This document shows positions 22,230 to 29,767 of a DNA stretch of 64,000 nucleotides, in pieces. A program made the position numbers and the translations under genes. How positions within the stretch are numbered: position 1 is the first letter of the stretch; every line of letters starts with the position of its first letter. Below the pieces are notes generated by a model, which was not told the origin of the DNA, did no database searches, and saw nothing but the letters and a program-made list of their open reading frames with translations. Origin of the DNA: Cytophagales bacterium (GTDB lineage: Bacteria > Bacteroidota > Bacteroidia > Cytophagales > Cyclobacteriaceae). Location of the stretch: the NCBI GenBank assembly GCA_022360055.1, contig JAKSDO010000006.1, positions 1-64,000 of the forward strand, in the 5' to 3' direction.

Positions 22230-22319
22230 ATGGAACCGGCGTGGCCGGAGCAAATTCAGGACACGCACCAGCATGATTATATTGCTCTGTGTGTCAGCAA
22301 ACTATAAAAATATATACAC
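22230..22319 (+). repeat. 90-bp repeat module, type 1 (locus A), abutting gcvPA
   Basis: Begins ATGGAACCGGCGTGGCCGG and ends ACAC exactly before the gcvPA ATG at 22320. It contains an intact 25-codon frame (22230-22307) starting MEPAWPEQIQDTH, then 12 AT-rich bases. It contains the small stem CCGGC-CAC-GCCGG (read on the minus strand) and a longer hairpin in which GACACGCA pairs with TGTGTGTC and AGCA with TGCT around an AT-rich loop. Relatives are at 27581-27669 and 62569-62658. Confidence 0.92.
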
Positions 22320-23708
22320 ATGAAAAATAAATTTGTACACCCTTATATCCCTAATTCAGTGCCTGAAGTAAAGGCAAAAATGCTCGAAGAAATTGGAGTT
22401 TCCAGCATTGAGGAGCTGTATTCCGATATCCCGGAAAGGCTGAGGTTCAGAGACCGAATGAAATTGCCAGAGGCACTGCCTTCGGAGCTGGCTTTGAAGC
22501 AACACATGCATGCGATCTTGTCCAGGAATAAAAATGTACATGAATACGACAGCTTTTTGGGAGGCGGAGTGGCCAATCATTTCGTGCCCGCTATTTGCGA
22601 TGAAATTAACGGCAGGTCGGAGTTTCTCACCGCCTATGCCGGAGAACCGTATGAAGACCACGGTCGATTTCAGGCGTTGTTTGAATACCAAAGCCTGATG
22701 GGCGAGCTGTTGGATTTTGAGGTGGTGAATGTGCCAACCTATGATTGGGCCCAGGCGGCGAGCACCTCAATAAGAATGGCACAGCGAATCACACAAAAAG
22801 ATGAAATCCTCGTTTCCGAGCTGATCGGGCCGGACCGGCGGAGTGCCATAGAAAACTATTGCAAGAAGGCCATGAAGATCACACCGGTCAGGCACGACAG
22901 AACATCCGGATTAATTGATCTTGATGATCTCAGGTCAAAATTAAACGATAACACCGCGGGAATATACTTTGAAAATCCATCGTATGTTGGTGTCATCGAG
23001 CATCGGGGCGAAGAGATCTCACAATTCGTGCACAAAGCAGGAGGTCTGAGTATCGTTGGTGTCGATCCTATAAGTTTAGGCATTCTGAAGCCTCCGGCTC
23101 AGTACGGTGCGGATATTGCGTGTGGCGACATCCAGACGCTCGGAAATCATTTGCACTACGGAGGATGTCTGGGCGGGTTTATTGCAACCAGGGATGAAGA
23201 AAAATTTGTGATGGAATACCCGTCCCGGTTGTTCGGGATCACAAAAACGGAAATGGAAGGTGAATGGGGCTTCGATGATGTCGCTTATAATCGAACATCT
23301 TTTGGAGTAAGAGAAAAAGGTAAGGAATTTGTCGGAACGGCAAATGCGCTTTATGCCATAACTTCAGCGGTTTACCTATCCTTAATGGGGCCTGATGGCA
23401 TGAGCGAAATTGGCCGGCATTTAATTCAAAAGTCACTATATGCGAAGAAAAAGCTTGAAGCGCTGGCCGGTACGGAATTAAAATTCAGTTCGGCAAGTTT
23501 CAAGGAGTTTGTCGTGGATTTCAGCAACACGGGTAAACGTGTGAAAGACATCAATGCCGCCTTGCTCAATCGGAAGATATTCGGGGGGATCGACCTTTCT
23601 CAGAGTTTCCCATGGATGGGGAATTGCGCTCTGTTTTGTTTTACCGAGATGAATACGCAAGCTCAGATAGATCGACTTGTGAGCACATTGGAAGAAATAT
23701 TAGCATAA
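22320..23708 (+). CDS. gcvPA: Glycine dehydrogenase (decarboxylating) subunit 1
   Basis: 462 residues, the normal length for the alpha half of a split P-protein. Typical N-terminus (FVHPYIPNSVPEVKAKMLEEIG) and motifs such as FLGGGVANHFVPAICDEI, TAYAGEP, QGRFQALFE-type EDHGRFQALFEYQ, and DIQTLGNHLHYGGCLGGF. With GcvPB it decarboxylates glycine and loads aminomethyl on lipoylated GcvH. No GcvH, GcvT or lipoate gene lies in the window, and many Bacteroidota carry a single fused GcvP. This may therefore be a second, specialised P-protein (inference). The start is preceded directly by two repeat modules and has no Shine-Dalgarno sequence. Confidence 0.93.
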   Translation: MKNKFVHPYIPNSVPEVKAKMLEEIGVSSIEELYSDIPERLRFRDRMKLPEALPSELALKQHMHAILSRNKNVHEYDSFLGGGVANHFVPAICDEINGRSEFLTAYAGEPYEDHGRFQALFEYQSLMGELLDFEVVNVPTYDWAQAASTSIRMAQRITQKDEILVSELIGPDRRSAIENYCKKAMKITPVRHDRTSGLIDLDDLRSKLNDNTAGIYFENPSYVGVIEHRGEEISQFVHKAGGLSIVGVDPISLGILKPPAQYGADIACGDIQTLGNHLHYGGCLGGFIATRDEEKFVMEYPSRLFGITKTEMEGEWGFDDVAYNRTSFGVREKGKEFVGTANALYAITSAVYLSLMGPDGMSEIGRHLIQKSLYAKKKLEALAGTELKFSSASFKEFVVDFSNTGKRVKDINAALLNRKIFGGIDLSQSFPWMGNCALFCFTEMNTQAQIDRLVSTLEEILA

Positions 23709-23713
23709 AGGAT

Positions 23714-25312
23714 ATGGAAAGTTTAAATAAAAAATATAAAAGGTTGAGAAATTTTCATCAGGCAAAGTGGGATGAAGAGATTATTTTTCAATTGCATAAT
23801 CCCGGAGAAAAGGGTTTGATCGTAAACAGGGTTGAAACTCAAATTGAGCACATGACCGGAGATGGAATTTCCGAAATACCTGAATCCATGCTCAGGGAGC
23901 AAAAACCGGGGCTGCCGGAAATTGGACAGATGAGGGTGTTGAAACATTTTTTAAGGCTGTCACAGCAAAATCTGGGCGCCGATTTTAACATTGATGTCGG
24001 CCAGGGAACCTGTACGATAAAGTACAATCCAAAGATCAATGAGTGTTTTGTGAGAGACCCGAGAGAGTCCGATGTGCATCCGATGCAGGATGAAAGTACT
24101 TGCCAGGGGACCTTGCAGATGCTCTATGAGATGCACGAGTTTTTTAAGGAGATATCCGGGCTCGACAGGTTCTCGTTTCAGCCAAGCTCGGGATCGCATG
24201 CCATCCTGAATATGGCATCGATTTTGCGAAAATACCATGAAGATCACGTGGACGGGCATCAGCGGGATGAATTGATTACGACCATATTTTCTCATCCGTC
24301 GGATGCTGCTGCGGCAAAAGTGCTGGGATTCAAAATCATCACTTTACATCAGGAAGAGAACGGCCTTCCGAGTGTGGAGGCACTAAAGCGCGTCGTTTCC
24401 GAAAGGACCGCAGGATTGTTCATAACCAACCCGGAAGATACCGGAATTTACAATCCCGATATAGATGAGTTTACGGCAATAGTTCATGAAGCAGGAGGAC
24501 TCTGTGGGTATGATCAGGCCAACGCCAATGGTATTTTGGGAATTACACGCGCTAAAGAAGCGGGATTTGACATGTGTTTCTTTAACCTTCACAAGACATT
24601 TTCAGGCCCTCACGGAAGTGGCGGCCCTGCAGCGGGTGTCCTTGGCGTTACGAAAAAATTACAGGACTACCTGGCGGTTCCGGTTGTCGATAAAAGGGAG
24701 GACGGCACGTACTTTCTCAATTTTGATCTGGCCCATTCAATAGGAAAGACGCGTCAGTTTTACGGCCCGATTCCTGTAATTGTCCGGGCATATGCGTGGA
24801 TCAGGAGTCTCGGCGTGGAAGGCCTGGAAGAGGTGGCCCGGATCGCCGTATTGAACAACAACTATTTATTGAGTAAAATTACAAAGATCAGAGGTGCGAG
24901 TTCTCCATATTCCGCAGGCAAACACAGAATTGAACAGGTGAGGTATAGCTGGGACCGGTTGTATAAGGAAACGGGTGTTGGCACGCATGATGTTGCGCTT
25001 AGAATGGCCGATTTTGGATTTCATATGTGGTCAAGTCATCATCCGTTTATCGTTCCCGAGCCGTTTACGATTGAGCCGACGGAATCGTACTCGAAAGAGG
25101 AGCTTGATGAATATATCGAAGGCCTTCAGCGCATTTCCGATGAAGCATATGCCACGCCCGAAATTGTAAAAAGGGCCCCGCATCATAGTGTTGTTCACAG
25201 AGTTGATCACAGCGTCTCCGACGACCCGGAAAAATGGGCAATCACCTGGAGGGCATATTTGAGAAAGCACAGGGACCGGTTGGTGGAAGAGGATGTACAA
25301 ATTGAAGGCTGA
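23714..25312 (+). CDS. gcvPB: Glycine dehydrogenase (decarboxylating) subunit 2
   Basis: 532 residues from ATG 23714, 5 bp after the gcvPA stop; the in-frame region upstream belongs to gcvPA. A PLP-dependent beta half: Lys about 294 in FNLHKTFSGPHGSGGP binds the cofactor, with GLFITNPEDTGIYNPDI and CGYDQANANGI nearby. The C-terminal region ends in the expected PTESYSKEELDEYI segment. It forms the catalytic pocket with subunit 1. The tight spacing indicates an operon. The order SDR, gcvPA, gcvPB, AcoX-like is the notable point. Confidence 0.93.
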   Translation: MESLNKKYKRLRNFHQAKWDEEIIFQLHNPGEKGLIVNRVETQIEHMTGDGISEIPESMLREQKPGLPEIGQMRVLKHFLRLSQQNLGADFNIDVGQGTCTIKYNPKINECFVRDPRESDVHPMQDESTCQGTLQMLYEMHEFFKEISGLDRFSFQPSSGSHAILNMASILRKYHEDHVDGHQRDELITTIFSHPSDAAAAKVLGFKIITLHQEENGLPSVEALKRVVSERTAGLFITNPEDTGIYNPDIDEFTAIVHEAGGLCGYDQANANGILGITRAKEAGFDMCFFNLHKTFSGPHGSGGPAAGVLGVTKKLQDYLAVPVVDKREDGTYFLNFDLAHSIGKTRQFYGPIPVIVRAYAWIRSLGVEGLEEVARIAVLNNNYLLSKITKIRGASSPYSAGKHRIEQVRYSWDRLYKETGVGTHDVALRMADFGFHMWSSHHPFIVPEPFTIEPTESYSKEELDEYIEGLQRISDEAYATPEIVKRAPHHSVVHRVDHSVSDDPEKWAITWRAYLRKHRDRLVEEDVQIEG

Positions 25313-25389
25313 TTTTATTGGCGGGTTGAAATACGGATCATATTCGAATGGCCCCGGTTTTTTTTAATATGTAAAAGGATAGGAATGAG

Positions 25390-26508
25390 ATGAAAACGAT
25401 CGGTCTTATCGTTAATCCGATTGCCGGAATGGGCGGGGCAGTAGGACTAAAGGGTACGGACACCGCACTGATACTTAATAAGGCAAAAAAGCTCGGGGCA
25501 TCACCGGGATCCACCGAAAAGGCAAAAATTGCGCTGAAGGAATTATTGAAAAGCAAAGCGGGAGTCAAATTAATGACATGCCCGGATTCGATGGGAGCCT
25601 CGGTTGCAAAAGAGCTTGGAGTGGATTTTGAATTGGTGGATATATCCGTGAACGTGCGTACAACAGCCCAAAATACCATGGACGCAGCAAGGGAAATGTT
25701 GCGCAAAAATATAGATTTGCTGCTCTTTGCGGGCGGAGACGGTACTGCGCGGGATATTTGCGAATCTGTCGGAACAAAGCTGCCCGCCCTGGGCATTCCG
25801 ACAGGCGTGAAAATACATTCATCCACTTTTTCGATTAATCCCACAATGGCCGGGCGGCTGTGCGCTTCCTTTATCGAGGATAAAAAGGTCGACTGGAGAA
25901 CGGGAGAGGTCATCGATCTCGATGAACAACAATACAGGCTGGGAAACATCTCTTCCAAACTGTACGGCTACTTAAGAATTCCGTATTTGCGAGCGCATGT
26001 TCAAAAATTGAAATCCGGTTCCCCTGAGTCTGAAAAGTACGGCCAGGAGGCAATCGCTCAATACATGATGGAAAAAATGGAGGATGAAATCGTATACTTT
26101 ATTGGTCCGGGATCGACGACCATGGCATTGACGGATAAATTGGGACTTCGGGGGTCGTTGTTGGGCGTGGATATCATTACGAAATCAAAGGTGCTTAAAA
26201 GGGATGTTACCGATCGTCAATTATTGGATTTCATGAACGAAGGGCGAAGGGTGGAAGTGATCGTTACGCCCATTGGTGGTCAGGGATTTTTATTTGGGCG
26301 TGGGAATCAGCAGTTTGCCCCAAAAGTTTTATGCAGGTTCGAGCCCGGTCAGATTCATATACTTTCTACACAAAAAAAAATAATTGATCTTCAAGGGCAG
26401 CCTTTACTCATCGACTCCGGAGATGAGTCGGTCAATAAGCAACTCACGGGATATTACAGAATAATCTCCGGTTATCATGAGAGTCTGGTCTACAAAGCAG
26501 TAGGTTAG
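25390..26508 (+). CDS. ATP-NAD kinase-like protein, AcoX family
   Basis: 372 residues. It begins MKTIGLIVNPIAGMGGAVGLKGTD and has the NAD-kinase GGDGTARD motif (116-123), PALGIPTGVKIHSS, a GPGSTTMA loop and VTPIGGQGFLFGRGNQQ, all typical of AcoX-type NAD-kinase-fold proteins. AcoX is known from acetoin-catabolism operons, where its role is unresolved; NAD or another small nucleotide is the likely ligand. Here it follows gcvPB by 77 bp, in the same direction, and no acetoin dehydrogenase genes are present. Cytoplasmic. Confidence 0.85.
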   Translation: MKTIGLIVNPIAGMGGAVGLKGTDTALILNKAKKLGASPGSTEKAKIALKELLKSKAGVKLMTCPDSMGASVAKELGVDFELVDISVNVRTTAQNTMDAAREMLRKNIDLLLFAGGDGTARDICESVGTKLPALGIPTGVKIHSSTFSINPTMAGRLCASFIEDKKVDWRTGEVIDLDEQQYRLGNISSKLYGYLRIPYLRAHVQKLKSGSPESEKYGQEAIAQYMMEKMEDEIVYFIGPGSTTMALTDKLGLRGSLLGVDIITKSKVLKRDVTDRQLLDFMNEGRRVEVIVTPIGGQGFLFGRGNQQFAPKVLCRFEPGQIHILSTQKKIIDLQGQPLLIDSGDESVNKQLTGYYRIISGYHESLVYKAVG

Positions 26509-26845
26509 TTTAAATAAATTATTCGTTGTGCACAACGCGAATGATCGGCCCGGAGTTGTTCACACAGAGCTATATTTCGAAGAATTTGACATCATAGTTC
26601 CGCGGATATTTTTAACGGCCGCTTACATTCGGTAATAAGCCACCTCATGCCGCTCACCCGGAGATGTCTCGCCTGCCGGCAGCGTATGGATTATTCAACC
26701 CCAGTGGATTATCCTCTAAGAATATGCCTTTGTTCCGGTCAATTCGGAAAGTCAGCAGAAATTAATTCAGGAGCGCAAGAAGCGTTGATTTTTCGCCAAT
26801 TTCGAAGTCTTTGATCTCCTGAAAATGTCTGCCGGACCAACCGTA
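26509..26845. other. Intergenic region between convergent AcoX-like and SDR genes
   Basis: 337 bp with no supported gene. It holds a TTGTGCACAA palindrome flanked by ATTCG and CGAAT with a 2-nt bulge (26519-26541). It also has an exact 8-bp inverted repeat, TTCAGGAG at 26766-26773 and CTCCTGAA at 26816-26823, enclosing 42 nt. Either may form part of transcript ends for the two convergent genes, though neither has a T-run. Confidence 0.5.
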
Positions 26846-27580
26846 TTACATGATCTGATTACTTGGCCGGACGCATATATGATCCACACTCACGTTTTGT
26901 TCTTGATTAACGGCATAGGCAATGGCCTTTGCTATATCCTCCGATTTCAGAAACTGAACGGATCCCAACATGGATTCGAAAGCCTGAAAAACCTCCTGAT
27001 CCGTAATTGTGCTCATAAGATTTGTTTCAACTCCCCCCGGGCGGATCGAGGTTGCCCTGATATTAAATGGTACCGAAAGTTCTTTTCGAATACCTTCCGT
27101 GATGGCCTCAACAGCGAATTTTGTTCCGCAATAGACGGCTCCTGCCGGAAAAACATCAATGCCGGCAATGGAAGAAACATTTACAATGTGTCCGTCTTTC
27201 TGATCCATCATGGCCGGCAATACGGCTGAAATACTATTCATTACACCTTTAATGTTAACATCAATGGTCGCCTCCCATTCATCTTCATGCAGATTTTTCA
27301 AAAACGATAGCGGCATAATACCCGCATTGTTTATGAGCACATCGATGCGCCCATATTCATCCAAGGCTGTTTTTGCAACAGCTTTCATGTCGGAACGGCG
27401 GGTTACGTCCGCTTGAACGGCAGAAGCTTTATATCCATGCCGGACCAGATCTTCTTTTAATTTGTCGAGTTTCTCAATGGATCGTGCGGCCAAGACGACC
27501 GCAAAACCTTCCTGTGCAAGGGCGTAAGCTGTGGCTTCTCCGATACCTGAAGAAGCTCCTGTAATAATGGCTGTTTTCAT
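26846..27580 (-). CDS. SDR-family oxidoreductase
   Basis: 244 residues, starting MKTAIITGASSGIGEA at 27580. An in-frame ATG 42 bp upstream is rejected because it lies inside a repeat module and adds 14 non-homologous residues. Motifs are TGASSGIG (8-15), NNAGIM, and the catalytic Tyr-x-x-x-Lys as YCGTKFAVEA, followed by IRPGGVETNL. It resembles the SDRs annotated as serine 3-dehydrogenase-like or YdfG-like, which oxidise small hydroxy acids, but the substrate is not readable. It stands alone on the minus strand, with a type-1 module forming its immediate 5' region. Confidence 0.9.
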   Translation of the reverse strand: MKTAIITGASSGIGEATAYALAQEGFAVVLAARSIEKLDKLKEDLVRHGYKASAVQADVTRRSDMKAVAKTALDEYGRIDVLINNAGIMPLSFLKNLHEDEWEATIDVNIKGVMNSISAVLPAMMDQKDGHIVNVSSIAGIDVFPAGAVYCGTKFAVEAITEGIRKELSVPFNIRATSIRPGGVETNLMSTITDQEVFQAFESMLGSVQFLKSEDIAKAIAYAVNQEQNVSVDHICVRPSNQIM

Positions 27581-27669
27581 CCGTTTATGTTTTTTTAGTT
27601 GCTGACGCACAGAGAAATACAATCATGCTCCTGTGTGTCCTTAATTTGCTCCGGCCACGCCGGTTTCAT
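27581..27669 (-). repeat. 89-bp repeat module, type 1 (locus B), abutting an SDR start
   Basis: A single type-1 module read on the minus strand, starting ATGAAACCGGCGTGGCCGG and ending exactly before the SDR ATG at 27580. It contains an intact 24-codon frame (27669 down to 27595) starting MKPAWPEQIKDTQ, followed by 14 AT-rich bases. The hairpin of the locus A copy is kept, with substitutions in both arms. Orientation relative to the downstream gene is the same as at loci A and C. Confidence 0.9.
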
Positions 27670-27968
27670 TTTGTGTGATTTTAATGGATACAGTTAGTTA
27701 ACTGTTACGGATTATCAACAGATTTTGTGTGATTTTGTTTGATTTTAAATGGATTTTTCAAGTTCTGAAACCTGACTGAATTATTTTCATAAATTTAAAA
27801 AAATATCGGATGGGATTGCTATTTTCGGAAAACTATACTTCCGTACAAAGGCGAAACCACTGGCAACGGAGCATTGGTTTTGAGAAAATAGAATTGCCTA
27901 TATTGTACGAAAAATGTATCCCCGGAATGCGCCGGGCGCTTTTTAATCTTAACTTGTAAGTTGATCGT
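27670..27968. other. Divergent intergenic region with short direct repeats and a palindrome
   Basis: 299 bp between the minus-strand SDR (with its module) and the plus-strand sulfatase; no gene seen. TTTTGTGTGATTTT occurs twice (27669-27682 and 27723-27736), each followed by ATGGAT-like sequence. Between them is CAGTTA-GT-TAACTG (27691-27704), a perfect 6-bp inverted repeat. The layout resembles a regulator-binding region, but no regulator is adjacent. Confidence 0.45.
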
Positions 27969-29552
27969 ATGAACAAGACTTTTATTCTGCCGATTGCTAT
28001 AATCATTTCATCCGTTTTCTTTCGATGTAATTCCAACATCGAGAAGGAAATCAACGCGGGGCGCCCCAATATAATTTTTATCCTGGCGGATGATCTGAGT
28101 TATAGGGATTTAAGCATCTACGGGCAAGAGCAATTTTCCACGCCGCACCTCGACAACCTTGCCCGAGGCGGGATTCGATTTACCCAGGCTTATGCGGCGG
28201 CTCCGGAGTGTGCTCCCTCCAGATGCAGTCTGCTTACCGGAAAACATACTGGACATTCGGCGATAAGGACAAATTCAAGTGCGCGAGGTCAGGACAATTT
28301 GAGAGATGAAGATGTGACGATTGCAGAGGTTTTGAAGGAAGCGGGTTACCGTACCGGGTTTACGGGAAAATGGGGGATCGGCCTGCCCGGAACAGAAGGG
28401 GTTCCCTATAAACAAGGTTTTGATTATGCGTTTGGGTACTACGATCAGGGGAGAGCGCATACCTTTATTCCGTATTATTTATGGGAGAACGACCAAAAGA
28501 AGTTCTATCCTCAGAATTTCGGGTTTGACATGAAAAGGAGGTATGATTATACAAATAGTGAAGCCCGCAACACCTACGATCAGGAGGGCAAACTTTTCAT
28601 TGGGGAATTGAAAGATCCTTACGGGTATGCCTATTCTGAAAATGAAATCGAAAAGGCGGCCCATGACTTTATCGAGCGAAATGCCCCGGGCAAAACAGGT
28701 AAGCCGTTCTTTTTGTACTATGCCACTCAGTTGCCTCATGGCCCGGTCATTGTGGATGACCTCGGAAAACTGCAAGAGCCGAAAGAGATCATGCAGGTAA
28801 GCCGGGAGTGGGCCGCCATGGTTGTGAAGCTGGATGTTTTTACAGGAAATCTGATCGCCCAGTTGAAAGAATTGGGAGCGTACGAAAATACGGTAATTTT
28901 CTTCGCCTCGGATAACGGTTATTCCATGTGCGGTTACACAGATCGCGGAAACGGACCGGCCTGGCCCGATGATCCGTGGTTGAAAAATAAGGGCCCTTTT
29001 ACCGGAGGAAAGTTCTCTGTCCTGGAAGGGGGATGCCGCATCCCTTTCTTTATCAGTTGGCCAAATCATATTGAGCCCGCAATTAGGAACGATATCGTCT
29101 GGTTGCCCGACTTTTTCCCTACCGCTATGGAACTGGCCAATGCGCCAGATCCGGCGCTTGAATTGGATGGGACAAGTCTAATCCCTTTGTTCACCGGCGA
29201 TAAAAACAAATTTGTGCAACATGAATTCCTTTACTTTTCGAAAGGAAGAGAGCAGGCGGTACGCTTGGGGCCGTGGAAGGCTTATCGCAAAAGCCCCGCA
29301 AGTAAGACCCGTTTGCATCTTATTGAAGAAGATACATATGCCGAAAAGGACCTGTCTTCCTTTTACCCTGAAATAGTAAAACGGGCCGAATCGATTATGC
29401 AATCCGAGCATGTTCCCCACGAGTGGTACTGGAACCCCTCGGAATCCGCCGCCGAATTTAAGAAAAAGAAGGAACGAGCCGAAAAGACGGGAAACCTGTT
29501 GCCGAGATTCAGGCCAAACGACAATTCGATGTTACCGCCACAAACGAAATGA
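27969..29552 (+). CDS. Type I sulfatase (formylglycine-dependent), probable lipoprotein
   Basis: 527 residues. The N-terminus is a hydrophobic signal ending at FFRC (Cys20), a plausible but weak lipobox. The sulfatase core starts PNIIFILADD (metal-binding Asp41-Asp42) and contains the formylglycine motif C-x-P-S-R at 81-85 (ECAPSRCSLLTG). The second metal site includes FFASDNG. Activation needs a formylglycine-generating enzyme, not present here. It removes sulfate esters from glycans or small molecules in the periplasm. It is upstream of DUF1553/DUF1501 genes, a pairing common in Planctomycetes and marine Bacteroidota. Confidence 0.93.
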   Translation: MNKTFILPIAIIISSVFFRCNSNIEKEINAGRPNIIFILADDLSYRDLSIYGQEQFSTPHLDNLARGGIRFTQAYAAAPECAPSRCSLLTGKHTGHSAIRTNSSARGQDNLRDEDVTIAEVLKEAGYRTGFTGKWGIGLPGTEGVPYKQGFDYAFGYYDQGRAHTFIPYYLWENDQKKFYPQNFGFDMKRRYDYTNSEARNTYDQEGKLFIGELKDPYGYAYSENEIEKAAHDFIERNAPGKTGKPFFLYYATQLPHGPVIVDDLGKLQEPKEIMQVSREWAAMVVKLDVFTGNLIAQLKELGAYENTVIFFASDNGYSMCGYTDRGNGPAWPDDPWLKNKGPFTGGKFSVLEGGCRIPFFISWPNHIEPAIRNDIVWLPDFFPTAMELANAPDPALELDGTSLIPLFTGDKNKFVQHEFLYFSKGREQAVRLGPWKAYRKSPASKTRLHLIEEDTYAEKDLSSFYPEIVKRAESIMQSEHVPHEWYWNPSESAAEFKKKKERAEKTGNLLPRFRPNDNSMLPPQTK

Positions 29553-29767
29553 CAGACCGGAGCCGGTGCAAAGGTGCCCGGCAGTTGGTTTTTTATAACT
29601 GTAATGATCTTCATTTGCGCGGTGCCCAACCATTTGGGGCATGCCCCCCGGAGCGGGCAATTGCCCGGATCCCTGCGCATAAGCCCTGCTGTTGCAACAG
29701 CGCGGATTCTTATAAAAATTGAATGGATCGATTTCGCGACTTTCTAAATAATTTGTATTTTTCGATA

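Noticed and set aside
22133-22319. Glycine riboswitch before gcvPA
   Set aside because: The leader consists of the two repeat modules and lacks the riboswitch core motifs.
27581-27622. Upstream in-frame ATG for the minus-strand SDR
   Set aside because: The 14 added residues are encoded by the repeat module and have no SDR homology.
29549-29722. A 57-codon frame overlapping the sulfatase stop as ATGA
   Set aside because: Its composition is Cys/Arg-rich and low-quality, no family is recognised, and the region contains inverted repeats such as CTGTTGCAACAG that look non-coding.
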